Shown piece after piece: positions 47,841 through 55,780 of a stretch of DNA of 64,000 nt. Under the pieces are notes generated by a model that made no database searches, was not told the DNA's origin, and saw only the letters and a program-made list of their open reading frames with translations. The position numbers were made by a program, and so were the translations under genes. The DNA is taken from the NCBI GenBank assembly GCA_038893495.1, contig JAWARJ010000001.1:1931395-1995394 (forward strand), read 5' to 3'. The stretch's first letter is position 1. Every line of letters begins with the position of its first letter. The DNA comes from Thermoproteus sp. GTDB lineage: Archaea; Thermoproteota; Thermoprotei; Thermoproteales; Thermoproteaceae.

Positions 47841-47851
47841 CCTCAAAACGA

Positions 47852-47962
47852 AGCCCCGGCCGGGATTCGAACCCGGGACCTCCCGCTTGCTTGAGCGGCC
47901 GCTCTACAAGGCGGGCGCTATCGGCTGAAAAGAGTTCAACTACCGGGCTAAGCCACCGGGGC
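47852..47962 (-). tRNA. tRNA-Thr(UGU) with two introns
   Basis: The mature tRNA is 74 nt: acceptor GCCCCGG/CCGGGGC with discriminator U, D-arm GCU...AGC, anticodon stem CCCGC/GCGGG around loop CUUGUAA (anticodon UGU), and T-arm CCGGG UUCGAAU CCCGG. Two segments interrupt it: a 20-nt intron in the D-loop (47920-47939, after GGTAG and before AGCG) and a 17-nt intron at the canonical 37/38 position (47888-47904). Removing both gives a perfect cloverleaf. Multiple and non-canonical introns are characteristic of Thermoproteales. CCA is not encoded. A minus-strand TATA (ATTATTTAAAA) lies about 20-30 nt upstream of the 5' end. Confidence 0.93.
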
Positions 47963-47994
47963 TTGCTTAAGGTAGTATTGGGTTTTTTAAATAA

Positions 47995-48513
47995 TTACTG
48001 TTGTTGTTGCCGGCTTTCTTCTCTGCTTCTGCCCCTACGCCCTCTGCCCTGCCTTATAGGCGCCGGCGGCTGTCTCGGCACGGCGGCGAAGCCCAACGGC
48101 CATCCGTATACCCTATCTCTCTGCTCGCTGGAGGTCGTGTGGGTCTCTATGGAGAAGCCTGTGTGGAAGACTAACGGCTCGTCTATCCAGACGGCGGTCT
48201 TTTCGGGGTAGTAGGCTATAGGCTCTACGAACCACTCGACAGTCCTGCCGCCCTCTATAAACCTCACATAGTCGAAATACTCGTCATAGTTATAGAAGCC
48301 CCATATGACCACCACCGAGCCCTCCGTGAGGGGCGGGGTGAATCTGCCCAGCGCAAGGCTGTATCCGTATCTATCGGCGTCGTTGCCATAGAGATGTTTC
48401 GGCATTAACGGCTCCACCTTAGCTCCCGCCTTTTTGGCGTGCTCTGAGGCGATTTCGTAGGACTTACGTATTACCCTTTCGGCGTCTGCCCTCGACAACG
48501 GGAGCAACCACAT
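47995..48513 (-). CDS. Hypothetical protein, 172 aa
   Basis: Family not recognised. It has a helical start (SRADAERVIRKSYEIASEHAKKAGAKVE), a beta-rich middle with many aromatic residues (VVVIWGFYNYDEYFDYVRFIEGGRTVEWFVEPIAYYPEKTAVWIDE, then FHTGFSIETHTTSS) and a basic, Arg/Gln-rich tail (RQGRGRRGRSREESRQQQQ) that could contact nucleic acid. No signal or membrane helix. A TATA (ATTTATATTC) lies about 24 nt before the ATG, so it is transcribed alone. Confidence 0.65.
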   Translation of the reverse strand: MWLLPLSRADAERVIRKSYEIASEHAKKAGAKVEPLMPKHLYGNDADRYGYSLALGRFTPPLTEGSVVVIWGFYNYDEYFDYVRFIEGGRTVEWFVEPIAYYPEKTAVWIDEPLVFHTGFSIETHTTSSEQRDRVYGWPLGFAAVPRQPPAPIRQGRGRRGRSREESRQQQQ

Positions 48514-48617
48514 GCCCTCGCCACGGCGGAGGGAATATAAATGTTGGGGCTACTTTATTTTTAGAGGGCATAGGTAAATTAACCGATATCTATTTAGAGG
48601 AAAGAGTAGAACGGCCT

Positions 48618-48917
48618 ATGCTCATGCCGTTGCTCGCCCTCACCGTCGTGGCGGTCCTGCTGGGCCTCGCCTTGAGGCGCGTCCGCGACAAGGCGCTTGC
48701 GGTGTTGGGCGTAGTGGGCTTTTTCCTCATAGCGATCCCCGCGCTTTTCGTCAGCGGCGATGTGGTGGAGAGGATAATAGCTGCGATTTTCGCCTATCAG
48801 CCCTATTGGGAGTACGTAGTGCCTGTGGCGGCATTTGCGTTGGCCTTACTGCCGCCGCCGAGGAGGAGGTCCAGAGGGCGGGCCGTCAGTCGCCCAGAAA
48901 AAACAGAATATTGGTAA
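48618..48917 (+). CDS. Small membrane protein, 99 aa
   Basis: Three predicted helices: residues about 3-18 (LLALTVVAVLLGLAL), 28-48 (ALAVLGVVGFFLIAIPALFV) and 65-80 (YVVPVAAFALALLP), then a basic tail (PPPRRRSRGRAVSRPEKTEYW). Family not recognised. It ends on the base before the stop of the convergent Lon-like protease gene. No operon partner on its own strand. Confidence 0.6.
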   Translation: MLMPLLALTVVAVLLGLALRRVRDKALAVLGVVGFFLIAIPALFVSGDVVERIIAAIFAYQPYWEYVVPVAAFALALLPPPRRRSRGRAVSRPEKTEYW

Positions 48918-50627
48918 TTACCTCTTTTTTATAGAAATTATTACTACAGACACAACAAATATTATAAGCACTATAGAAATTATATAATTTACCGTAGTGC
49001 CGCTCGGCGTTGTGGCCGGCGAGACTACAGGCGGAGGGGCTAAAGCCGACATGTTGGCGGGGGCCTTCGTTATGACGTAAGTGGCGTTGCCGGAGCACAA
49101 TATGTCGCCTATAGCCGCTGCATACATGGAGGCCTCTTCGTACATGTAGAGGGCCTCCACATTGTCCTTGCCGAGGTAATAGTCGCCGAATTGGATATAG
49201 CTTAGAGGCAATATGTTGGGGGAGCCGCAGGCGGCCGCCCTATATATGTTCTCCAGCGCCGTCTGCCGCTCCACTGGGGCCAAGCTGTCGGCTCCAGGAG
49301 CGGCCAGGGCGTTTTCGGAGAGCGATATGGTGTCTAGAGACGCCGCCAGCGAGGCCAGGTAGTGTCCGCTCGAATATAGGTCTTGGGCCAGTTGGAAGCT
49401 CTGTTGTAGCTCGTTGACGAGATCTGACGGCAACTGGTTCCCGTAGGTCGATATGACATATGAGTACATCACATAGGCATACTCCAAATAGGTCTCCGTC
49501 ATGTCCTGTAGGGAGCTCTCGTTGATCACGCGGCCGTAAGCCAGCGCCCTCGCCGCATTTATCCACGGAGGTAAAGTGACCGCCCGCGTGTACATCAACG
49601 CCGCGTCGGGGCTGGAGGAGTTGGCCTCCTGATATATTTGATATATCCTCTCATATATGCCTATTATGACGCCTAGGTTGTTGGAAGTGATGGGGACCTC
49701 CCTAACGGCCTCCTCGTAGCTTTTGGCAAGGCTCAACGCCTGTCTATAGAGGGCTCCTGCGCTCAAGGCGCCGTTGGATATCTGCGCCGAGTAGTAATTA
49801 TAGAGACCGCTATACAGCAAGGACGCCGCGGTGTAGTACTGCCCCTCGCTTGCGAGCGACGAGAGTGCACTCATGTTGACGTAGGCGCCCGCCGAGGCGC
49901 CCGTGGCGTTTTTGTAAATAGACAGGACTTGTTGATATAGGTATCTAGATGTCTCGTTGAAGACCGTCGCGTTTAGGGACGAGGGGCCGTAGGGGAGGGT
50001 CACGTTGTAGCCCGTGAGGTAGTATATCGCCTGTTGGACTGTCGCTATGGGTATAACCTTGACGCCGCTCACGCCGCTCGCCTGTCCTTGCTCGCCTAGA
50101 GGCACCAATACATATTTTATCCCGTTCTGGGCGGCCGCCGCGACCTTGTCGCCCACTCCGCCCACCCACCCGATAGTCCCGTCGGGCAGGATTATCCCTG
50201 TCATGGCCGTATCGTTCCTAATGGGTAGCCCTTTCATCAACGCGAACATTGCGGCGGTTATGTAGCCGCTCGCCGAGGGCCCGCCGACGCTCGCCTCAAG
50301 ACTTTCAACTCTGACCAAGGCGGTGTAGTTGGCCGCGGGGGAGCCGGCCAGCCTGGCGGCCACATAGAGCGCCACTTGGGCAGAGGGCCCGAAGCCCTCC
50401 CCCGCCTCGGGCACGCCGGCCACGTAGACTCTCCCGTTGCCTGGCGATAACAATGTGATCTCTATCGGCACGACGGCCCCTCCGCCGCTCGAACTAACCG
50501 CAAGTGCATTTATCGTGGCGGTCCCCACCACGTTGAGGCTCTGTCCCGGCTTGAGAGGCGCCAAGACTGCCGCCAGCGCGGTAGCGACAGCTAGAAGCAC
50601 GGCCAGTAGGAGCACGGCTTTGTTCAT
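48918..50627 (-). CDS. Membrane-anchored extracytoplasmic Lon-like (S16) serine protease
   Basis: Signal peptide 1-22 (KAVLLLAVLLAVATALAAVL), then a Lon-type proteolytic domain without any AAA+ ATPase module. The catalytic Ser is S118 in EASVGGPSASGYI (compare GPSAG of Lon) and the catalytic Lys is K161 in IGWVGGVGDKVAAAA (compare GGLKEK). Residues about 220-530 are Tyr/Ser/Ala-rich helices that look like a TPR-type array. A single C-terminal helix (NYIISIVLIIFVVSVVIIS) with KKR tail anchors it in the membrane, so the protease faces outside. Length 569. A TATA (CTTTTTATTC, about 50650-50660) precedes the ATG. Substrates are unknown. Confidence 0.88.
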   Translation of the reverse strand: MNKAVLLLAVLLAVATALAAVLAPLKPGQSLNVVGTATINALAVSSSGGGAVVPIEITLLSPGNGRVYVAGVPEAGEGFGPSAQVALYVAARLAGSPAANYTALVRVESLEASVGGPSASGYITAAMFALMKGLPIRNDTAMTGIILPDGTIGWVGGVGDKVAAAAQNGIKYVLVPLGEQGQASGVSGVKVIPIATVQQAIYYLTGYNVTLPYGPSSLNATVFNETSRYLYQQVLSIYKNATGASAGAYVNMSALSSLASEGQYYTAASLLYSGLYNYYSAQISNGALSAGALYRQALSLAKSYEEAVREVPITSNNLGVIIGIYERIYQIYQEANSSSPDAALMYTRAVTLPPWINAARALAYGRVINESSLQDMTETYLEYAYVMYSYVISTYGNQLPSDLVNELQQSFQLAQDLYSSGHYLASLAASLDTISLSENALAAPGADSLAPVERQTALENIYRAAACGSPNILPLSYIQFGDYYLGKDNVEALYMYEEASMYAAAIGDILCSGNATYVITKAPANMSALAPPPVVSPATTPSGTTVNYIISIVLIIFVVSVVIISIKKR

Positions 50628-50677
50628 GCCGCCACCTGCGTTATTCGAATAAAAAGGTTATTCACTTGTAGTGAGTC

Positions 50678-50724
50678 TCAGCGTAGGTCCAGGCGCTCAT
50701 CTTCGCCTAAGCCTGGATCATCAT
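50678..50724 (-). ncRNA. Candidate C/D-box sRNA between the Lon-like gene and sirtuin
   Basis: On the minus strand: box C ATGATGA (50724-50718), 12-nt spacer, a degenerate D' region, C'-like AAGATGA (6 of 7), a spacer of about 14 nt and a perfect box D CTGA (50681-50678). The 47-nt C-to-D length is that of archaeal C/D guide RNAs. A minus-strand TATA (TATATAAAG, 50748-50756) lies 26 nt upstream of box C and is badly placed for any gene on the other strand, which favours a real transcript. The spacers also contain TCCAGGC...GCCTGGA, able to form a 7-bp hairpin, so a different structured RNA is possible. Confidence 0.45.
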
Positions 50725-50752
50725 CTAAATACACCTTAGGAAATCTTTATAT

Positions 50753-51493
50753 ATGGAAGACCTCGCGCGCGCCCTGGCGAGAAGTCGCCGGGCTGTGGCC
50801 CTCACGGGCGCCGGCATATCGGCCGAGTCGGGGATACCTACGTTCAGAGGCCCCGGAGGCCTTTGGGAGAAATACAGGCCCGAAGAGCTGGCGACGCCGG
50901 AGGCCTTCGCGAGGGATCCGGCTCTCGTGTGGAGGTGGTACAAATGGAGGCAGGAGGTGATATATAGAGCATCGCCCAATCCCGCCCATTACGCGCTGGC
51001 CGAGTTGGAGAAGCTCGGTGTGTTGAAGGCAATAATAACGCAGAACGTCGACGGCCTACACGCCAAGGCGGGCTCGCGGAGAGTTCTGGAGCTACATGGA
51101 AATATATGGCGCCTTATATGTACCAAATGTGGGGCCGAGATGTGGGCCGAGAGGCCCGTCGAGGAGATACCGCCGAGATGTCCCCGTTGCGGCGGCTTGT
51201 TGAGACCTGGCGTGGTGTGGTTCGGAGAGCCCCTCCCCCACGCCGTTTGGGAGGAGGCAGCGGCCCTCGCCTCCAGCTCCGACTTTATGTTGGTTGTCGG
51301 CACTTCGGGCGTCGTATATCCGGCGGCCTATCTGCCTCTTGTGGCCAAGAGGAGTGGAGCCTTGATAGCGGTGATAGACCCCAACGAGACCGCTCTGGAC
51401 GACCTGGCCGACTTCAAGATACGCGGCAGGGCCGCGGAGGTCTTGCCGAAGCTCGTAGAGGGGGTGAAGCATGTCCTACGTGGTGGCCTTTGA
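50753..51493 (+). CDS. Sir2-family NAD-dependent protein deacylase
   Basis: Sirtuin of 246 residues. NAD site GAGISAESGIPTFRGPGG (18-35), TQNVDGLHAKAG, the catalytic His in LELHGNIW, the zinc cysteines CTKC and CPRC, and the late motifs GVVWFGEPLP and VVGTSGVVYPAA are all present. Archaeal sirtuins deacylate chromatin proteins such as Alba and metabolic enzymes. A TATA-like ATCTAAATAC (about 50723-50732) lies 26 nt before the ATG. Its end overlaps the DUF123 gene by 23 nt. Confidence 0.97.
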   Translation: MEDLARALARSRRAVALTGAGISAESGIPTFRGPGGLWEKYRPEELATPEAFARDPALVWRWYKWRQEVIYRASPNPAHYALAELEKLGVLKAIITQNVDGLHAKAGSRRVLELHGNIWRLICTKCGAEMWAERPVEEIPPRCPRCGGLLRPGVVWFGEPLPHAVWEEAAALASSSDFMLVVGTSGVVYPAAYLPLVAKRSGALIAVIDPNETALDDLADFKIRGRAAEVLPKLVEGVKHVLRGGL

Positions 51494-51863
51494 CTGTCCC
51501 GACGCGGTCGTTAGGACTAAGGCCAGGAGGTTCGCCTTGAGGGCAGGCCTTTACGCCTATGTGGGATCTTGCGGTAGGTCTTGCGCCAAGAGGGTCGCCA
51601 GACACTTAAGGAGGCCCGCGGCGAGGAGGCATTGGCACGTGGATTACCTGCCGTGCGGCGCCGTCGCCGTGTTTGTCACCCGGCTCAGGGAGGCGGAGCT
51701 GGCCTTGAGGCTTCTCGCCGTGGCCGATTACGTCAAGGGCTTCGGCTCTTCCGACGATAGGCGCGCGCCCTCCCATTTGTTCCTAGTGGGCTCGTTAGCC
51801 GAGCTTCTTGACGCGATATCTGCCCCCGTCGATTATAAGTCTGGCCAGGCCCACCTCGGCTAG
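51471..51863 (+). CDS. DUF123 (GIY-YIG-like) protein
   Basis: A 130-residue protein whose start YVVAFDCP...RFALRAGLYAYVGSC and later RVARHLRRPAARRHWHVDYLP match DUF123, a GIY-YIG-related domain (here LYAYVG) often fused to endonuclease III in archaea. The family RxxRH and HWHxDYL motifs are intact. It is stand-alone here and overlaps the sirtuin gene by 23 nt and the convergent MBL gene by 69 nt. A nuclease role is inferred from the family. Confidence 0.85.
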   Translation: MSYVVAFDCPDAVVRTKARRFALRAGLYAYVGSCGRSCAKRVARHLRRPAARRHWHVDYLPCGAVAVFVTRLREAELALRLLAVADYVKGFGSSDDRRAPSHLFLVGSLAELLDAISAPVDYKSGQAHLG

Positions 51864-52526
51864 ATATTTAGCGAAGGCTATGCCTTCTTCTGCAAGCCTC
51901 AAGGTGTCGCCGCCGCCGTGGACGCATAAGGCCATGGCGTAGGGGACGCCCTCGCGTAGACACTCGCCGTAGGCCCTCAAGAGCCCCCTCAATTTGCCCT
52001 CTAGCGCTTCGGCGTATTCCGCGGCTGTGGTAACGGGGTCGTGGGAGGGGTAGACCGGCGTGTTGCCTAGAGAGCGCAGTAGGGCTATGGACCGCCTGAG
52101 GGCGTCGACGTTGGCGACCCAGCCGCCCAGATCGCCCACGAAGATCCCCTCTTCGAGCTTGAAGCACGTATGGCCCCAGCTGTGGGAGCCGCAAGGCAAC
52201 ACTTGTGCCGAGAACTCCTCCAGATCGACCCAGCCCGCCGCAATTCTGGCGAAACGTCCAGCGGCTTTAGGCTGTTGCACCTCCCTATCGGGCGCGCCCG
52301 CCCTCTTGAAGACCGCCCTCACGTAGCTCCTAAACCTATTCCCGTCGATCAACATGCCCGCCTCGAAGGGATTGGCGATGACGGCTCTAGGGGCCGACTT
52401 GGAGAGCCCTGCCGTATGGGCGGGATGGTGGTGGGTCAACAAGACGTAGAGGACGTCCAACGGCTCCGACGCGTCTATGGAGACCCTCCCCACAAGCCAG
52501 GAGGCGCCGACGCGACTAGGCTTCAC
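51795..52526 (-). CDS. Metallo-beta-lactamase-fold protein with altered metal motif
   Basis: The frame is open upstream to 52640, but the GTG at 52526 gives a proper MBL N-terminus (KPSRVGASWLVGRVSIDA...) and 243 residues. The zinc motif THxHxDH reads THHHPAH, with Ala in place of the Asp ligand; later LPCGSHSWGHTCFKLEEGIFVGDLGG supplies His and Asp, and VYPSHDP the final His. Loss of the Asp may leave a single-metal site or no hydrolase activity. Substrate unknown. A TATA-like TATTAATAATA lies directly before the start, shared with the divergent gene at 52555. Confidence 0.8.
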   Translation of the reverse strand: MKPSRVGASWLVGRVSIDASEPLDVLYVLLTHHHPAHTAGLSKSAPRAVIANPFEAGMLIDGNRFRSYVRAVFKRAGAPDREVQQPKAAGRFARIAAGWVDLEEFSAQVLPCGSHSWGHTCFKLEEGIFVGDLGGWVANVDALRRSIALLRSLGNTPVYPSHDPVTTAAEYAEALEGKLRGLLRAYGECLREGVPYAMALCVHGGGDTLRLAEEGIAFAKYLAEVGLARLIIDGGRYRVKKLG

Positions 52527-52554
52527 TATTATTAATAGGGCCGTAAAATTCTTT

Positions 52555-52959
52555 GTGTCTTGGCTCGAGAGGTTCATCGAAGACGCCGAGAAGCTCTTCG
52601 GGATATCTAAAGAGGAGCTCACAAAATTTGTAGACGTCATGTCTAGAGGCGACGAGAAGGGAGTGGAGGAGTGGGCCAGGAGGAATGGCGTTGGGGAGAA
52701 GGACTTCTTGGTTCTCTCAACTATGTATGTGCTCTATAAGGCCGAGGATAGAGTGTCTGAAGTCTTGGAGGGGCTGGAGCTTAAAGTCGACGAGGCGGTA
52801 GCCCTAATTGGTAGCCTCACCGCCCAGCTCATAAATGGCGTGGAGCTCGAAAATAGGAGGGTGTTGTTGGCTCAGATACTGCTGGCGGCGGCCTTACAGA
52901 TCGAAGATAGAGAAATTAGAAACAAGATGGCAGAACTAGCAAGCGCCTTCATATCATAA
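52555..52959 (+). CDS. Hypothetical all-helical protein, 134 aa
   Basis: The GTG at 52555 (MSWLERFIEDAEKLFGISKEEL) is chosen because a TATA-like ATTATTAATAG lies 25 nt upstream; the longer frame from 52477 overlaps the MBL gene. The protein is predicted to be all helix, acidic and soluble (LEVLEGLELKVDEAVALIG-like segment, then EIRNKMAELASAF). No family recognised. Divergent from the MBL gene and followed 29 nt later by the S53 peptidase, which has its own TATA. Confidence 0.65.
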   Translation: MSWLERFIEDAEKLFGISKEELTKFVDVMSRGDEKGVEEWARRNGVGEKDFLVLSTMYVLYKAEDRVSEVLEGLELKVDEAVALIGSLTAQLINGVELENRRVLLAQILLAAALQIEDREIRNKMAELASAFIS

Positions 52960-52988
52960 AATTTTAAAGTAGATCTTATCTCATCTTT

Positions 52989-54803
52989 ATGAGAAAGGAA
53001 TTCCTACTTTTAATAGCAATAATGTTCTCGATGTTGGCGGCTGGCCAGCCGCTATATTTCAATTGTACTGGCGTGCCCCAAAACGCGCAGTCTCACCTCA
53101 TAGTGTGGCTACAACTCAACAACGTAACTACTCCCAACGGGCTCAACTATCTGTTGTACCAGCTCTACTATAACCCGTCCGGCCCCTATTTCCATAAGTT
53201 CATAACTCCCCAACAGTTCGCCCGGTGGTACAGCCCGCCTGCCTACGTGTATTCGTACATAAAGGATGTAGCCCGAGCCTCTGGGCTTGAGGTAATCGGG
53301 GTGTACCCCATGGCCGTCGTGGCGAGCGGAAACGCGTTGTCGGTCAATAAGGCAGTGGCTTTGCTCCAAAACGCGCCTCCGAATGTAGTGAACTGGATAA
53401 TAGTGGGCGAGTGTGTGCCTATAGGCTTCTTCGCCTCTAACGGGCGGACGCCTAGCTACAAGCCGACCTACGTGAAGGCGCAGTTCAACGGGACTCTGGA
53501 CAATATAACCTACATAAACGGCTTGCCCCTACAGATAAAATACAAGAACTTCGAGATATGGTTGCCTGAAGGCCTTCAGTTCATATACGACGAGTTGCCC
53601 CTCTTCGCTCTCGGCTTTAACGGGCGCGGAGTGACTATAGGCATTGTGGACGCCTTCGGCGACGTGAACTTCACGGCCGCCAGCCAATACCAGTACCAAG
53701 ACTTAGCGACTTACGACCTCGCGTTGTTCAACGAATGGGCGGGCTTGCCGCAAGCCTCGCTTAAGGTGGTGTATCCGGTAGGCATACCTGTAATAACTAG
53801 TTACAACCTCCCGTACGCGCTGGGATGGTCCTACGAGACCGCGTTGGACATAGAGTACGCCCACACCATGGCCCCAGGAGCTAATTTAGTGCTCGCAGTG
53901 GCGCCGGATTCGGGCGACGATTTGTTCATAGCGGTGGAATATCTGGTTAACAACAAAATGGTCGACTTCATAAGCCTCAGCTGGGGCGCGCCTGAAGACC
54001 TCTATTTGGCTCCGCCGCCGACGCCGCAGTTCTTACTCGCATATGACGAGGTCTTCATGCAAGCCGCCGCGCAGGGGATAGGCGTATTTGCATCATCTGG
54101 CGACTGGGGCGCCTTCGACATCTTCATAACGCCGATAGAGCCCAGCGTTATGTATCCGGCAAGCGACCCGTGGGTGACGGCGGTAGGAGGCACCACGTTG
54201 CATATGTGGTATTCAGACGGTAGCGTCACGAGGATAGAAAGCGCTTGGAATTGGAACGCCAACTACATGTGGGGCACGGGCGGCGGCTACTCCTTCGTGT
54301 TCCCGGAGACTCCCGGCCAGATGCTGGCCGGAATAGTGTATGAACGTCCGGTGGTCTACGAGCCGGCGTTAAGCGCCCTCTACGGCTATAACTATTTCTT
54401 CTACCCTGCAGGCCATAGGGGCGTGCCCGACGTGGCGGCCGACGCAGATCCCTTCACGGGCGTGTTTATAGTCGTAAACGGAAATCTTTCGGGCATCTGG
54501 GGAGGGACCAGCCTTGCCGCTCCTCTGACTGCCGGCATGACGGCTACAGTGCAGAGCGGAATCCGCATGAGGATAGGACTTCTAGCGCCTACGCTCTATA
54601 TGCTCTATGGAGGCAACAGCCCCTACGCGCAAGGGCCGGTGATACCCACGGGGTTGTTCTATACGGGGATTCCGGGTGTATTCTTCCCGACCTACGGAGG
54701 CCAAAACGGGCTATATAACGTCTTGATGCAGATGTGGAACCCCGTCGACGGGCTGGGCCAGCTAAACGTCTACGGCCTCTACAAGGCGTTGAGTCAGAAA
54801 TAA
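52989..54803 (+). CDS. Secreted S53 (sedolisin/kumamolisin) serine peptidase
   Basis: Acid-active secreted protease. Residues 1-19 are a signal peptide (KEFLLLIAIMFSMLAAG). Residues about 25-190 are the S53 prodomain, including GPYFHKFITPQQFARWYSP. The catalytic domain has E283 and D287 (YETALDIEYAH), oxyanion Asp D372 (SSGDWGAF) and nucleophile S508 (GGTSLAAP). PDVAADADPFTG is also family-typical. Length 604 fits a proenzyme. TATA (TTTTAAAG, about 52960) lies about 26 nt before the ATG. With the Lon-like protease 2.4 kb away, it suggests external protein use. Confidence 0.96.
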   Translation: MRKEFLLLIAIMFSMLAAGQPLYFNCTGVPQNAQSHLIVWLQLNNVTTPNGLNYLLYQLYYNPSGPYFHKFITPQQFARWYSPPAYVYSYIKDVARASGLEVIGVYPMAVVASGNALSVNKAVALLQNAPPNVVNWIIVGECVPIGFFASNGRTPSYKPTYVKAQFNGTLDNITYINGLPLQIKYKNFEIWLPEGLQFIYDELPLFALGFNGRGVTIGIVDAFGDVNFTAASQYQYQDLATYDLALFNEWAGLPQASLKVVYPVGIPVITSYNLPYALGWSYETALDIEYAHTMAPGANLVLAVAPDSGDDLFIAVEYLVNNKMVDFISLSWGAPEDLYLAPPPTPQFLLAYDEVFMQAAAQGIGVFASSGDWGAFDIFITPIEPSVMYPASDPWVTAVGGTTLHMWYSDGSVTRIESAWNWNANYMWGTGGGYSFVFPETPGQMLAGIVYERPVVYEPALSALYGYNYFFYPAGHRGVPDVAADADPFTGVFIVVNGNLSGIWGGTSLAAPLTAGMTATVQSGIRMRIGLLAPTLYMLYGGNSPYAQGPVIPTGLFYTGIPGVFFPTYGGQNGLYNVLMQMWNPVDGLGQLNVYGLYKALSQK

Positions 54804-54854
54804 CCCACACCCCGCGTTTTTGTCTAGTAAAATTTTTATGGGTAGTACCTACAT

Positions 54855-55103
54855 ATGGAGGTACTAATTCTCGTGACGCCTCTCGGCTCCCCTGAGGAGG
54901 TGTCTGTATATATAAGCAGGGCGTTGAGTAGCTGTGAGGTTTATAGCTCTTCGGAGTACATCATAGCGAGGACTAAAGTGGGGAGCCCCTTTGAGCTCAA
55001 GAGGGTGCTGGACCGCATTAGGCGGTGCCGCGGTGTGCTTAAGGTCGAATATATGGTCGCCCGTTCTTCTCGTAGGCGGACTTCAACAGATATTTCCTGT
55101 TGA
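54855..55103 (+). CDS. Small alpha/beta protein, 82 aa
   Basis: Strand EVLILVTPLG, helix EEVSVYISRAL, strand-strand CEVYSSSEYIIARTK, helix FELKRVLDRIRRCRG, strand VLKVEYMVAR: this beta-alpha-beta-beta-alpha-beta order suggests a ferredoxin-like/ACT-type fold, similar to a stand-alone Lrp-AsnC ligand domain. No motif fixes the function. A TATA (AAAATTTTTATGG) lies about 20-26 nt before the ATG. Its last 65 nt overlap the convergent transporter gene, so the C-terminal tail may be poorly constrained. Confidence 0.6.
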   Translation: MEVLILVTPLGSPEEVSVYISRALSSCEVYSSSEYIIARTKVGSPFELKRVLDRIRRCRGVLKVEYMVARSSRRRTSTDISC

Positions 55104-55749
55104 GGTAGACCACGCCGACGACTACGGGGGCCAGCGAGATTTTCGATAGGAGCAGTCCGGCCACGGCGGTCCAGAAGTCGGCTGGAGGTAACACGCCCCA
55201 GAAGGCTATGGGCATGAAGACGAGGGTGTCTACCGCCATGGCTACAGGATCCGAATAGAAGACGCGCTTCCATATGGCTCCGCCTATTTTCGCCACCATG
55301 TAGGCGTCAAGGGTCTCGGCCGCGAGGTAGGCTATAGGCGAGGCGAAAGCCACTCTGGCCGAGGTGAGGAACACAGGCGCGTAGGCCGAATTGGGCGCCA
55401 GCGGGGAGGGGAGGTAGTAGACCACGTAGTTCACGGCGGTTATAAGCCACTGGGAGAGGAAGCCCGCCAGAACTACATTCCTGGCGTAATGGAAGCCCTC
55501 CCTAAGGACTATTATGTCGAGCATGGCCACCGTCGCCACGTAGGTCATAGTGCCGGCGGGCACTAGGAACCCGAGGTAGTTTGTGATCTTAGACGCGGCG
55601 TATTGGGACACCGTCAAGAGGACCATATAGAACGATATAGCGAGGACAGTCGGGTCCACCCTAGTCGCCGACAAGAGGACTCTATACATGACTGCAGTCA
55701 AGCCGAAAGCCGCCAGAGCTTCGAGCAGGAGGGCTATTTGCTCCATCAC
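55039..55749 (-). CDS. Queuosine/archaeosine precursor transporter (QPTR/YhhQ family)
   Basis: A 236-residue integral membrane protein with about six helices. The family motif ASPIAYLAAETLDAYMVAKI (about residues 137-156), the earlier ASKITNYLGFLVPAGTMTYV and the later DPVAMAVDTLVFMPIAF match the YhhQ/VUT transporters that import 7-deazaguanine precursors such as preQ0. In an archaeon this fits supply of preQ0 to TgtA, encoded 11 kb away. It is the last gene of the mqnE-mqnA-mqnD run, 31 nt after mqnD, though its substrate is not related to menaquinone. Confidence 0.92.
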   Translation of the reverse strand: MMEQIALLLEALAAFGLTAVMYRVLLSATRVDPTVLAISFYMVLLTVSQYAASKITNYLGFLVPAGTMTYVATVAMLDIIVLREGFHYARNVVLAGFLSQWLITAVNYVVYYLPSPLAPNSAYAPVFLTSARVAFASPIAYLAAETLDAYMVAKIGGAIWKRVFYSDPVAMAVDTLVFMPIAFWGVLPPADFWTAVAGLLLSKISLAPVVVGVVYLNRKYLLKSAYEKNGRPYIRP

Positions 55750-55780
55750 GACCGGGACGGCGCAACCCCATTTAAAAATA

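Noticed and set aside
24000..48000. The region with AT-rich islands as an integrated virus or genomic island.
   Set aside because: It contains core information-processing genes, no integrase or transposase, and no flanking direct repeats that I can see; the islands are inside genes, not between them.
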